From Numida meleagris (Eukaryota; Chordata; Aves; Galliformes; Numididae): 64,000 nucleotides of DNA. This document shows, one piece after another, positions 53,161-64,000 of the stretch. Within the stretch, counting starts at the first letter, position 1; each line of letters begins with the position of its first letter. The stretch covers positions 2,807,351-2,871,350 of the forward strand of contig NC_034411.1 in assembly GCF_002078875.1 (NCBI RefSeq). Direction: 5' to 3'. Below the pieces are notes generated by a model. The model was not told where the DNA came from and did no database searches. It saw only the letters and a list, made by a program, of their open reading frames with translations. A program made the position numbers and the translations under genes.

Positions 53161-55538
53161 TCTAGAAAAGGCTAACTTAATGATGAAGTCATTTTTCTCT
53201 ACTCTGAGCATTAAGCCTTTAGAAATTCCACCTAGTGCTTGCTTCAAGCATAGTAAGCTTCTTCCACTGTCCAGTTTTTAGTCATACCATACAAAAAACG
53301 ATAAAGAATTATTGTTAGAAAAACTAGAATTTGTAATGGTGCTATTGCAACTAGATATCAAAAAATAGTATGAGCAGGGCAGAATAAACAACTGAAGCAG
53401 ATTCCAATACTTACAGGTAGGCTCCCATAGCACTTGAGCAGGGCAAGCAGAAAGACCAAAATCCATCAGCATCCCCCTACGCTATAAAAGGAAAATCTTA
53501 AAAAGGGACTACCAAAAAGCAAAAGCCAATGAAAATAAGATTACAATACAAAGCCAATTTACAGATAAACATCAAGGCCAAAGACAAGGCTAGAGACTCA
53601 GCCCTGCCATTCAGAGTGAGTAAAAATGCTCAGTTCTGAGCTTAACTGGAGCTTCAGGACTGAGGAGCAGAGGGGTGTGGCTGGCTCCTAGATGAGGCTC
53701 GTCAGGAGTTAGACCTAGTTTTGTCCTCTGGGCCCTGACACTGACCACCATCAGTTGCAATCTTTGTGATAAAAGGATTTTACACTTAGACAGATTTCAT
53801 TTCAGTTAATGAAGTTACTCTGAAAGTTGTAGCTTTGTCAGCCATGTTCTTTGTCCATTTTCTGCTCAGAATGAGTGGAAAACCATTAAAAACTTCTTAA
53901 ACATTTTCTCCTGCTTTCTTTCTATGTGGCTGTCTGTGATATGACATCATCGCATCCATTGGATGGTTCCTACCCCCAAAATTATTGTCGTTGATGTAGA
54001 TATTATATAGGGTACGTAACCTCTCGTGTTGCTGTCTTAATTAATCCTTCAACCTCTAGCTATGTTCCTATTTTTCTGCATCATTTTTATGTATTATGGT
54101 TCCTTTCCAAACCTGTCTGTGATTGAAGTTCTACTCTATATTTTGTAGAGCTTTCTGCACAAACCATTAACTGTCCTGACTTTTTTTCAGAGTTCATCCC
54201 TCTCTCTGCCATTGGCTACCTGACGTTTTTATCTGTTGTTTTCTCTAGATTATTTAATCATTTATGCAATTTTATTTCATCACTGTTTACCTGAGCCAAA
54301 GTCTAAACCTGACTCACTTACAAATGGCCCCCAGCTGATTCTGATGAGAGGTTTCCCAAAGGATACTGAAAGCTCTGTATAAAAGAAGCTCGTACTCCTT
54401 AATGATTGTTGATGTTTAGAGAATAACGAGTGCTTAGAGAAAAGACTACAACCTGTGTAAGCTCAGTATATATTTTCAAGTTTTTGTGTGATTTATGTCA
54501 AATATATGTAGTCTATCTTTTAAAGCACTATTCTGTTCTTCACTTTTTTTTAGTATAAAGCTAAACTAGTTTCCCTTTTCAGTAGCTTTTTCTTTCTCTT
54601 ATTTACTTTTTTTTCCCCTAAATTATATTCACTCTTGAAACTTAATATCTTAATAAAATTAACAGGAGTTTTGCTTTTGCAGACACCATGTTGTGTGAGA
54701 CTCTTTCTTTGAGTCTTTATTTTGTTTACAGTATGTAAACACATCAAAATATTTGAAGGCCTAATCTTGAGCACTTATAAAGGAAGAGACAACCTTGCTT
54801 CTCATGCTTTCTTCTTTTTGAAGACTTCTGGCTATTAGCACTTTCCTTGTAGCAGAACAGATAACTTAAACACTACAGGTGAGATTTCAAAGCCTGACCA
54901 ACAAGACAGGCCTACAGGGGTTTCTTAAAAAATCTTTGTTTGCATTATTCTGTATTAAATGTATTGACAATATCTAGTTGTAGAACTAGTGAAGAAAAGT
55001 GTTAAAAACATACATAAGTAACTACAGAATATCTTCTAGTCTCTAAGCATTAGCTCCAGACAAGACAGGGCTCCTAACCAATGAGGGCTTTAGTAATACA
55101 GCTCCTACTAGCCGCTAGTCAGCTCATTTAGAAGAAACTTAAAAAGGAATTGTAATGCATGTGGAAGTACCGACTGAAGTAAAGATCTAGGCGTTGTATA
55201 CTCCTTTTTGTTTTCTTCTTCTGCAGCGTGGTTCTTAGGATAGTAGCATTGTCACCAGAGAGAAAAACTACACTTGAGCAAAGCTTAAGCTCTGATGCTA
55301 AATTAATAACATTTGCTGAAGTATTTCTATATTCAAATAAGTACTCCTGATGCAGCTTCCCCATCTGCTGTCTTCTCCTAGCCAAGCTTAAGCACTCTGT
55401 AGAAAACCACAGAAGGGGCTTCTGTTGAGAGATGGCATCTGGGTGTGAAATTAACAAGCCAAAAATGCGGAGTAGCGCTGGGCAACACACTAATGTTGAA
55501 ATACAACAAGAAAACTTTCCTTTAGCTGTACCATGAGT

Positions 55539-55556
55539 AAAAATAAATAAATAAAT
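55539..55556 (+). repeat. (AAAT)n microsatellite
   Basis: Three to four AAAT units within the 170-codon minus-strand frame. Confidence 0.8.
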
Positions 55557-56167
55557 TACTTGGTATACTTTAAAACTGTAAAACATGAGATTCAGGAAGA
55601 TAAAGTCCTTGAGGTCGAATCTGCAATACACCCATAGCACAGTCAGGCGGCCTGGTTACAGCCACCTGTTTCTTGATCCATTCGTAATGAGAGACCCAAA
55701 CCCAGCAATCTGATCCGTGTGGGAGGACCTCCGCCCCTGGGAAGTGGCCCACTTAAGAGAGAAAAGTGTTATGGAGAGGAAGAATCATGTCTGCACAGAT
55801 CTAAGTATAGGAGTGCAGGCAAATTTTGTGTTTATTGGACCTAAATTTGTCCCCCTTTTGCTCTAAGATCATAGACTATTTACATGAAGTAATACAAGTT
55901 CAACAGTGACAGAACTGTAAACCCATTTTCTGACTATGGCAAGACTGCACTGTGTAAGCTTTGTGATACTCCACTTTTTCCAAACAGTTACTGGGAGATT
56001 CTATGTGTAGAACGATGTTCTGAATTAAATACCACGGAAGGCTGCTGCTTTATTAAGGCCCTTACTCACTACATGTTGATTCTATTTAGAGTGTGGGTGT
56101 CCAGCCATTTGGCTTGCCTAGGCCACACTGAGTGAAGAGTAATTGTCTTGGGCCGCATATATGTACA

Positions 56168-56478
56168 TTGTCCCAAAAGTAATGCCTCCTATTTATTTCC
56201 ATGGAAACTACAACCGATACAAAGAGCACAATAACATTATTTGATAGAGTAAATTCTCAACTACAAAACACTATTTTCCAACATAGTCTGCACCATTAGC
56301 TATGATTTTTTGTCACCAATTAATAATAGCCTCCATGCCATGCTCATAAAAGTCTGCACCAGCAAAGGTGACTCACTGTTGCCACTGCTGAAATGCACCG
56401 CCCACCACCTCACTGTGCTCACATCCTCCACTGGGTCTCCATAAAAATGTTCAGCAAGCATCGAGGGGTGCAATTTAG
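56168..56478 (-). mobile_element. Internally deleted mariner element, fourth fragment
   Basis: The left end TTGTCCCAAAAGTAATGCCT is a mariner terminal repeat. Read on the minus strand, VEDVSTVRWWAVHFSSGNSE is the transposase helix-turn-helix region. Decayed C-terminal sequence (GADFYEHGMEA, in a second frame) follows almost directly. The catalytic core is thus deleted. The element is cut off at about 56478 by CR1 sequence and lacks the unit seen beside the other three copies. Confidence 0.85.
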
Positions 56479-56479
56479 T

Positions 56480-56860
56480 CTTACTATTTTGACTGGACTC
56501 AGCCCATTGATGTAGCCTGTTCATACCCCTCTTCAGAGCCTTCATACCCTCAGGCAGGTCAGCAGTCCTGCCCAGTGTGGTGGTTTCTGCAAACTGATTG
56601 AGGGTGCACTTAGTCATTCACTGTTAAACAAAGCTGGCCCCAGCACTGAGCTCTGGGGAGTGCCAGAGGTGACAGGCCACTGACCGGATTGAACTCCATT
56701 TACTGCGCCGCTCTCAGCCCCGGCCACTCAGCCAGTTCTTCAGCCAGCAAGCTGTACCCCTGTCCAAGCCATGAGCAGCCAGTTTCCCCCACAGAAGGCT
56801 GTTGGAAACAGTGTCAAACACTTCACTGAAATCCAGGTAGGCAACATAGACCAGAATAGC
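56480..56860 (-). mobile_element. CR1 LINE, reverse-transcriptase region
   Basis: Reversed CR1 ORF2 sequence: AAACTGATTGAGGGTGCACT, CTGGCCCCAGCACTGAGCTC, TGTCCAAGCCATGAGCAGCC and CTTCACTGAAATCCAGGTAG. The frames are interrupted. It abuts the mariner fragment. Confidence 0.9.
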
Positions 56861-56865
56861 CTGAC

Positions 56866-56995
56866 TTGGAAGGGACAGCTAAGGATCACTGAGTGCTACA
56901 CCTGGCTCCGCAGAGGACCAGCCAAAATTCACACCACATTCTGGGGACTGCTGCCTAAACACTTCTTGAATTCTGGCAGGAACCTTCTCCTAACA
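56866..56995 (-). mobile_element. CR1 LINE 3' fragment
   Basis: TGACTTGGAAGGGACAGCTA, ACACCTGGCTCCGCAGAGGA and ACTTCTTGAATTCTGGCAGG match reversed CR1 3' sequence. It lies next to an ORF2 fragment in the same orientation, so it may be a separate truncated insertion or a rearranged part of it. The following 56996-57240 is unassigned. Confidence 0.75.
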
Positions 56996-57249
56996 TCCCA
57001 ACGGTGGTGGTCATTAAGGGGAAGAGGCACAGCCATGTATATGGCTGTCCCACGTCACTGGACCCATGTACCTCAAGCAGCATGAAAGTGTTCAGTAGAT
57101 AACATCAAGTGAAGAGGAAAGGGGCAGCCCTCCGTTCAGCTGCTTCATAGCATCTGTTCTCCCTTTGGCTCCTGCTGTTTTTGGGAAGGTCATTGCCCAG
57201 ACCATATCATCAGAGCACTGCCTGCCAGTTCTTTGGATGGAAGCCATTG

Positions 57250-57657
57250 CTCACAGAATGGTTTGTGTTGTATGGTTCTAAAATCATCCAATCTCCCCCC
57301 CCACCATCAGCCAGGGCACCTTTCACTAGATGAGGTTGCTTCAAAGGCCCACCCAGCGTGAACTTGCACTTGCACAAATGGGGCGTCCACAGCTTCTCTG
57401 GGCAGCCTGTGCCACTGCGTCACCACCCTCATAGCGAAGGATTTCTTCCTTAGACCTGTTCTAAATATATCCTCTTTCAATTTAAATCGTTCCCCCTTGT
57501 CCTGTCACTACAGGCCCTGAGGAAAAGTCTTTCTCCATCTTTTCCCATCACCCCGTTGATGTACCAAAGGCTGCAGTGAGGAACTCTCACAGCCTTCTCC
57601 AGGCAGAAATCCCTCAGCCTTTCTCCCGCCTTGGAGAGGCATTGCGTTCAGCCATGC
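57250..57657 (-). mobile_element. CR1 LINE 3' part
   Basis: CTTCTCTGGGCAGCCTGTGC, CGTTCCCCCTTGTCCTGTCA and CTCCAGGCAGAAATCCCTCA are diagnostic reversed CR1 sequence. No intact tail is seen at its left edge. Confidence 0.85.
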
Positions 57658-57771
57658 TCAGTCAGGTTTTGAATACCCCGTGGAGGACGAAGCTCCCCAG
57701 CCTCTCTGGGCACTGGTTCCATGGTGGAGCACCCTCATGGTGACAGTCTTTTCTTTTTACCTAGGTGGCAG
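57658..57771 (-). mobile_element. Second CR1 3' fragment, different subfamily
   Basis: AGCCTCTCTGGGCACTGGTT followed by GGAGCACCCTCATGGTGACA repeats the function of the preceding fragment with different sequence, which points to an independent insertion. It ends where the unidentified repeat unit begins. Confidence 0.7.
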
Positions 57772-58543
57772 CTGTCCATCCTGCCTCCTGGGCAAAGAAA
57801 TCGCTCTGCTCTGGAGCTCGATGTAGCCGCTGGTGTCGCTCACTCAGTGACTGAAGCTCTGGGCGCAGGGTCCCCCTGTTTGTAGGGCTCAGAACCAAAG
57901 GCCAACTTGTGACATCAGAAGGCCATGGTGATGCCATTCTAACAACGTGCCATGGTGACCATGGCAGTGTTGGGAGTTGGTGCCTACGGCCTGAGAGTTG
58001 CCCCAGTGTTGAAGGAGGAGGAAGCAGGAAGGCTCCACCTGGACGTGGAGCCGCTGCTGTCACTGGGGCAGAACCAGTTGCAGGGCGATGTGAAGGGCTG
58101 AGCAGCAATCAACCAGCTGGGCTGGGTGCGGCTGCCAGGCAGCTCTGCAGATGCCATAAGTGAAGAGATGGGGATTGATCCTTGGTAAAACATCAGAGCC
58201 CTGAGAGATCATAGCCAGCTCGTTGTAATACCCGAAATGAATTGCTCCAGCAGGTGGATAACGTGTGCTGTGGTACCTCCAGAGATGCGTGTGGGTACAT
58301 CTCTATCCCATGTTGCTCAAAAATCCTTCAGTCCTAGTCCATGTAAAAATCACACTCCTAGATGGGAAGATATCTATGCATCTCTGCAAGCCACACACAA
58401 CCTACTTTGTTTGTCTGTCAGTATCCCTGAAGACAGAGAATGTCACTGATAGAGAAATACAGTGAATTTGTGTTTTTAGCAAGAGAGGATATATCATTTT
58501 TGTATAACTACTGAAAATACAAGGGACAGGAATATACATAGCT
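57772..58543 (-). repeat. Unidentified repeat unit, copy 3 (inverted)
   Basis: The inverted equivalent of 23196-24085. It lacks about 110 bp near 58427 that both other copies contain (the part with ACCCAAAAGATTTACAAAAT). The minus frame at 57761-58108 begins [13 protein letters not shown] and is nearly identical to the copy 2 frame until a shift near its end. It is joined directly to a mariner derivative at 58544. Confidence 0.8.
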
Positions 58544-59084
58544 TGCTCTGAAAGCAATGCCTCCTATTTATTTCCATGGATACTACAGCAGATACAAAGA
58601 GCAGACTAACACTGATTGATAGAGCAAATTCTCAGCTACTCAACACTATTTTTCAGCACAGTCACCACTGTTAGCCAAATTGTGCATGGGCTGATGGAAA
58701 CCTCCTTCATTTTGTGATGTGACAGCTGTGTATGGCCAATCCAGAACATGGCTTGTCTTTCATGTCACTTTTGCCACTGCTGAAATGCACCACCCGCTGC
58801 CTCTTTGTGCTCATGTCCACTGTTTTGTCCTTATCAACGTTCAGCAAGCATTGATGAATGTCAGTGGTTTCATTTTTCTGTACGGAGGAATTCAGTGATA
58901 CACCCTTGCTTCTTATGCACTTCCACATCAGATGCCATTCTGTCAGACTGCCTCTCTGTCGCATGGCAACAACGTGTAACGGGTTATTGATGGGAAGTTT
59001 CAACCTCTACTGCCATAACACTAACCTCCACCTCTGACATTGTGGGCCTACATAACTAAATAGGAGGCATTACCTTTATAGGCA
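58544..59084 (-). mobile_element. Internally deleted mariner element, copy 3
   Basis: About 540 bp with inverted ends: TGCTCTGAAAGCAATGCCTC on the left, and TGCCTATAAAGGTAATGCCT when the right end is reversed. The minus strand reads TDIHQCLLNVDKDKTVD, then [18 protein letters not shown], recognisable as the transposase N-terminal DNA-binding domain. Most of the catalytic domain is absent. This is the best-preserved member of the family here. Confidence 0.85.
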
Positions 59085-59851
59085 TTACCTAATATAAGTA
59101 ATGTGCATCTGTAACAAAGCTTACTTTATTTTTTACATCTTTTATTAAATCATAAAAAAAGAGAGCAACAAAAACATGAAAGTAATGGGATATTTGACCT
59201 CGTTTCTGTGAAACTAACTCAGCCGGGTTGCTGAACTTTGGTGCAGCTTTCAGTATGTTTTCATCGTCATTCGCTAACTCATTGGTTTACTTAACACTCC
59301 TTTGCATAAAGAACTAAGACAACAAACTACTAGGCCTCTACCAGCAAGATCACTTCAAAAAGTTGAGATTTCTCAGTCTCAGTTAAGCTTTAGATAGTGT
59401 TTTCACAGCTACAGAAAACAAAAGAATCCTCAGGTAAATTGGTTGTAGTTAACAGCTGTAAAAATCTTGATCTGAAAACCTAATGGAGAGCTGAAAAGCA
59501 CAGTAAAAATGAATGCTTAATAGGATGAAACTGGCTGTGAAGTCATACATCATCATTCTGCAATCTACTTAAATAACAAGTTGTTAGTAAATAAAACATG
59601 AGAGTACAAACTGGCAAATCCTGTAGCAAAGACTCTAACTGAACTGCAAGTAAAATCTAAAGTATACTGCTGAACTCTAAAGTGCAAGAGTTAGAGGCTG
59701 AAATCTGGGGTTAAGTCTGGTGGTCCTCCACTGAAGTGGTAGATCAAATAATCCTTGGCTACATGGTCAACACTAAACATGAACTCGCCTACTGTAATGC
59801 ATGCCAACATTTAAAGTCATTGGATATCTTTTCATTCTGGAAGGTAAGTAG

Positions 59852-59960
59852 CAGTGGGTTGTTAGAGTTAGGGCAGTATAGTTAGGTTGAGGTTGGACTT
59901 GATGATCTTGAAGGTCTTTTCCAACCTGAGCAATGCTATGATTCTATGATTCTATGATTT
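59852..59960 (+). mobile_element. CR1 LINE 3' end with (ATTCTATG)n tail
   Basis: GAGGTTGGACTTGATGATCT and CTTTTCCAACCTGAGCAATG lead into the octamer tail, present about three times. Clean sequence suggests a comparatively young insertion, truncated to about 110 bp. Confidence 0.92.
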
Positions 59961-61339
59961 AGAAGCAATTTATGAACCAAGGAACAACTTAACCATAATA
60001 TTTTAATTTTGTGAATCTGAGACCTAGGAGCTTCATGCTAATTAGACAGGATCCTAAACTAACAAACACGTAAAAGCAACATTACTCTGGAAAAACACGG
60101 TGCGTTATCAGAACGTTAAAGTTCTCCAACTTTGCAAGCTGTTCTTTTGGCATTGTCTATGTGATCTCTGTTCTTCTTGAATTACTTAATTTAAAATGTC
60201 ATGCTTCTTGAAGTTTTACTGAACATCAGGGGGCTCAAAAAGGTAGAGGGAATTGACTGGAACTAGGAGAAGGGGGTGAACCCAGGCTTTCCTCTTATTG
60301 TTTGAAAAGAGCACATTAGGAGTCTTAGTCTCATGGCTTGATAGCAAAGCAGAAGGAGATCTGTCTCACATTCCATTTAAGAAATATCCACGCAGAAGGA
60401 AGCACGTTAAAATTTGTGTGAAACAGTGACCGATATGCTGCCAACGGTTATAACATTTTCTCTTCTTGCGCAACACATGGAGGAGGAGATGTGGTCATTT
60501 AAAGCAGTTAGTTATTTATTCCCATTGAACAAAGGGAAGCTTAAACATTACCCTTCCCACAGCATTAGAACAATGATGTCAGACTCTGTGGAGGATTTGG
60601 GGCTCTAGAAAAGATCAAAGAAAGCACGAAAGTGTGGGCTGGTAAAGGAACAGTGTATAATGGAGGTGGGTTGACAGCTATTACATTTTGCAGCGCGGTG
60701 AAACTATTTGATTAATTCTCATTAACTGCGTTAGCCCACTATTTCTTCTCAAAAGCAGCAAAAAGAAGGCCTAATTAGTATTTCAGAATCTTGAAATGCG
60801 TTAGTGAAGCATTTGTCATCAGATATTTCAATCAGCTCTTGCTGTATTGATGATAACTTTGTTTTTTGGATTTGAAGAACTTAATCTCCTGGCCAATTCC
60901 AAACAAATGAGGGGAGTGTGTTTCAAAAACAGCTTGGAGTAAATTCAGCAAAAATCTGCATCTGTTAGGAGGAAGATTCTTTTGCTTTTAGAAGGTGTGC
61001 TGAAGCTCCAGAAGCACATCTCCTGCAGTCTAGATGCCACAGGCAAGACCTAGTGTTTGCCAAAGGTAACGAAACAGACACCATAATCTGGGGGGTTATG
61101 TCCTCTTTTGTCGTAACTAAGCAGTTTTGCTGCATTGCTGGAAAGGTCACTGTTGCCAGACCTCGATTTCCATCCATTTTCCCATTGTCTAGATGCTGTC
61201 TTCCCCATCCAACCTAGCAGAAATGCTTCAGAATACTTCAGAAATATTCCAATACTGAGAGGAATTCATACGTGTATTTTTTTTTAGCAAGAATTCTTGT
61301 TTCAAATCTACTTGAATGCTTCTGAGAAGTCAGTGATTA

Positions 61340-61560
61340 TTTGGAAAAGTGTGGATCTGGTTGATGTAGGGTTTCTGGATTTTTAAAAAGCTCCTGACAA
61401 AATCCTTTGCTTAAGCAAGTTTTCATAAGGTTTAAAAAAGATTTTTGATAGATTACTAACTGAAGGAGTAAACATAAAGGCAAGAAAAACTTGTTTTAAA
61501 AGTTGGGAAATTCAGAAAGGATTTGTGATAGGACTTGTACAGACTATTTTCTACTAGTCT
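61340..61560 (+). mobile_element. Ancient CR1/L3-like LINE relic
   Basis: The frame at about 61357 reads LVDVGFLDF, a stop, then KAPDKIL. This matches the LINE reverse-transcriptase block VDVVYLDFSKAFDKV. Downstream blocks such as GAAATTCAGAAAGGATTTGT fit a heavily decayed copy of the following domain. Far more diverged than the young CR1s in the window. Confidence 0.6.
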
Positions 61561-64000
61561 GAAAAAACAGGAAATAACTTATTAGCTTGCTAATGGTTTT
61601 AGATAGCTCTGGGGAGTAAATTAAGTGCAACAGCAAAGAGCTACAGAAGCATCTCAAAAGTAAATGGCTGAACATTTCGGACAGCTTAAGTTGTGTTATT
61701 AAACAAAGTATTTTGCAGAACAAAAGCACACCGAACAACGCAAATGCAGTGATGGTTTCTGAATGAACCATTTATAATTCCAGAATGATTCTGGAGTTAC
61801 TGCAGACAGTTTTGAGATTGATGTGATGCTTGGGTCTGTCAAGAAAAAACACTTAAGAGAAGTATGTTAAGAGAAGTGTTAACAGACCAAAACAGCATAG
61901 GCTGCTGCACCACTCCGGCTGTACCAAATATCTTATTCCAGCTATTCCTCATCTCAAAACAAACAAGCAAACACCACAACCCAGGAAAGGCAACATCCAA
62001 AGCCAGTTAGGACGATCCCAAGCTAGGATTGTCCTGCACTGTCTTGAAACAGAAAAATACTTGTCTATCAGTAGGGGATACTGCGTAGGTCCCAGTAACC
62101 CTAAGTGATGAATAGGTGTCATGTCACTCCATAATTTTCTGATGCCCATGAATTCTCACAGATGAGACAAGTTTATGACAAATGGAAACAACTTTACATA
62201 CTGTGCATAAACTGAAATTGTGGCTGCAGAATATTAGGATACCAAAACACAATGAGCGTAAAAACAGAAGAATAAGGGGAAGAAAACCCATCTAGCACTA
62301 TTAAACACAGTGATACAGCCTGTGACTCAGAATGTCTGCCTTCCACGAGCTGAAGAAAATGGAGAGTGCACAGAGGGGAGTAAAATTTTATGCACGCCTG
62401 GTTCTGTCTTTAGTTTTAAGTTTTAAACTTGGCACAGGAAGCTGTTCTTGCAGATTTCCAAAGCTCTTCTTACAGATTTCCACAGCAGATACTAACTGAA
62501 GTCAGTCTTAATGAAACTAAAAACTTTCCTGGAAAAAGATTTATTTGTGTGGGCTGGAGAGAGAAAATGGCTTGGAGCCTGGGAATCCAGTGAAGAAAAA
62601 CAGCAAGAGATTAACATGAAAGGTTTGGACTTAAAAAGGGGGACCCAAGAAAGATACTGAACAAAGCAACTTTGACAGCACCAACCACTCCCTGAAAGGC
62701 TCCTGGAGACCCAGGGTGCTGCCCTGCAGTGCTTTGTGCAGCAGTGTGATAACAGCTGATACACAGGGATGGCAGTCTCAGCTGTATGGCCGTCCTCGTG
62801 GCTGCAATCTCAATGCTGGAGCTGATGCAGCAGAAGTGTTTAGCTTGGCACCTAAGGCACAACAAGCTGTTGTAAGCTCTGTTGGGATCTGAAAGTGAAG
62901 CTGACTTGGTAACACCCCTGGCACCCCCGACATCGCCCCAGATTGCCTTTCCTTCCAACTTCCCATTTCAAAATGCTTGCTTTTCTGAGGTGTTCACTTT
63001 CTGGAGACAACCAGAGTGACTCCGAGCCAGTTTGTTTTAGTTTTGGAGCCTCATGGCACTGTTCCAAGTACGAATGACCAATCCCTTGCTCCATCCTTCC
63101 CACTCAAACAGGGCTCAAATCTCTAAGGACAACCATTTATCCAACTGCGTCTCATCAGATTTGGGGGTCATCAGACTAATTCACTGCATGGTTCTAGGAT
63201 TTTAGCACGCATTTGCCAAGGCCAAGAAAGTATAAATCAGATTCTGCGTTCATCTCCTGCAATGTTACTGAAAAGGAAAACACATGGGTGTTGTAGATAG
63301 CGGTATCACTACATGCCTGAGGAAATAACAGCTAACGCCTACTGCGTTGTCCTGCAAAGCTCTCTGCCGAGATTACAAGGTATCGTCTCTGCTCTTTTTG
63401 TTCAAGACAGATTCTCCTCTTTCTCACTTGAGTCTTTTAAGCCTCCTTATTTTTTCACCCAGTTCTTGGTATCCTGTCCAGCGGAGGGGCAGCTTCTGGT
63501 TTTACACTAAATACGGCTTGGTTTTCCACCAGGCTTAGCCTTTAAGTTACAACATAGAAATGCGGCAAAAGCAACTTTTCCCTCTCCCCGGAGCTTCTCT
63601 GAATTTACAGTCCAATTGTGTTCCTTAATTAGAGCACATTCCTTCTATTCCAAATGGCCTTTTTTTTGACAGTTAGTTATAAATATTAACTTGCAGCCAG
63701 TTTCACCTTGATCTCGTCTTAGTGGGACACCTCACACAATAAACCCCATCAATTTAGAGTTCCCTGAATCCCAGCTTTAGTCAATGGGATCTGCATTGCC
63801 ATAGTCGTGCCCTGACACAATTATCCCCATTTTACCAGGATATAAGCATAAGCAATTTGCCACATTGGGCCAAATGAATGCTAGATAGCTCTTTACTTGT
63901 TTCACGTCATCCCCTCCAAGGTTTGTTAATCTGCTGGATGTCTTCATGATGCCCTGTGACAGAAGCTGCTGCTTAGGACATTTAGAAATGTGCCAGAGTC

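Larger units (their letters stand above)
51771..56160. other. Upstream flank of ACYP2, no gene recognised
   Basis: AT-rich DNA with short chance frames. It contains an (AAAT)n stretch at 53137-53160 and another at 55539-55556. A 170-codon minus frame at 55128-55640 lacks recognisable domains. A more GC-rich patch at about 55610-55755 stands out but is unidentified. No exon of PSME4, the mammalian neighbour, was recognised. Confidence 0.55.
59085..64000. other. Right flank, no gene recognised
   Basis: Apart from the CR1 tail (59852-59960) and the old LINE relic (61340-61560), this is AT-rich DNA with only short open frames. No splice-bounded coding segment with family similarity was seen. Confidence 0.5.

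Noticed and set aside
55128..55640. 170-codon minus-strand open frame
   Set aside because: It is the longest frame in the window, but it has no recognisable domain, runs through an (AAAT)n stretch and has AT-rich composition typical of chance frames.
51731..64000. Possible PSME4, the mammalian neighbour upstream of ACYP2
   Set aside because: No exon of this large conserved gene could be recognised on the plus strand. In mammals a large gap separates the two genes as well.

Overview
The window is vertebrate nuclear DNA, almost certainly from a bird and probably a galliform. The evidence is the AT-rich spliced-gene landscape, CR1 LINEs ending in the avian ATTCTATG tail, mariner-derived elements that resemble those of chicken, and one gene whose protein matches the 103-residue form of avian muscle acylphosphatase. 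No bacterial-type gene, operon or CRISPR is present. Nearly all open frames of 60-170 codons are chance frames.

One gene is fully contained: ACYP2 (acylphosphatase-2, muscle type) on the minus strand, rebuilt here from four exons. The start codon is at 51447 in a CpG island. Exon 2 is a 17-nt microexon at 50834-50850. Exon 3 is at 48807-48916. Exon 4, with the stop codon, is at 5276-5390, beyond a 43.4-kb intron. Coding lengths are 70+17+110+115 = 312 nt, giving 103 residues. All junctions are GT-AG and the phases (1, 0, 2) fit. A canonical poly(A) signal lies about 460 nt past the stop.

Layout: 1-4784, flank downstream of ACYP2 with nothing recognised. 4785-5390, 3'UTR and last exon. 5391-48806, intron 3, holding CR1 copies, two composite mariner-linked repeats and a local duplication. 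48807-51447, exons 3-1. About 51090-51770, CpG-island promoter. 51771-56160, upstream flank without recognisable exons. 56160-59090, a dense nest of CR1 and mariner fragments. 59090-64000, flank with one young CR1 tail and one very old LINE relic.

The points most worth a second look are the microexon that encodes a catalytic arginine, a three-copy composite repeat (internally deleted mariner plus an unidentified unit), and head-to-head overlapping start codons in the CpG island.
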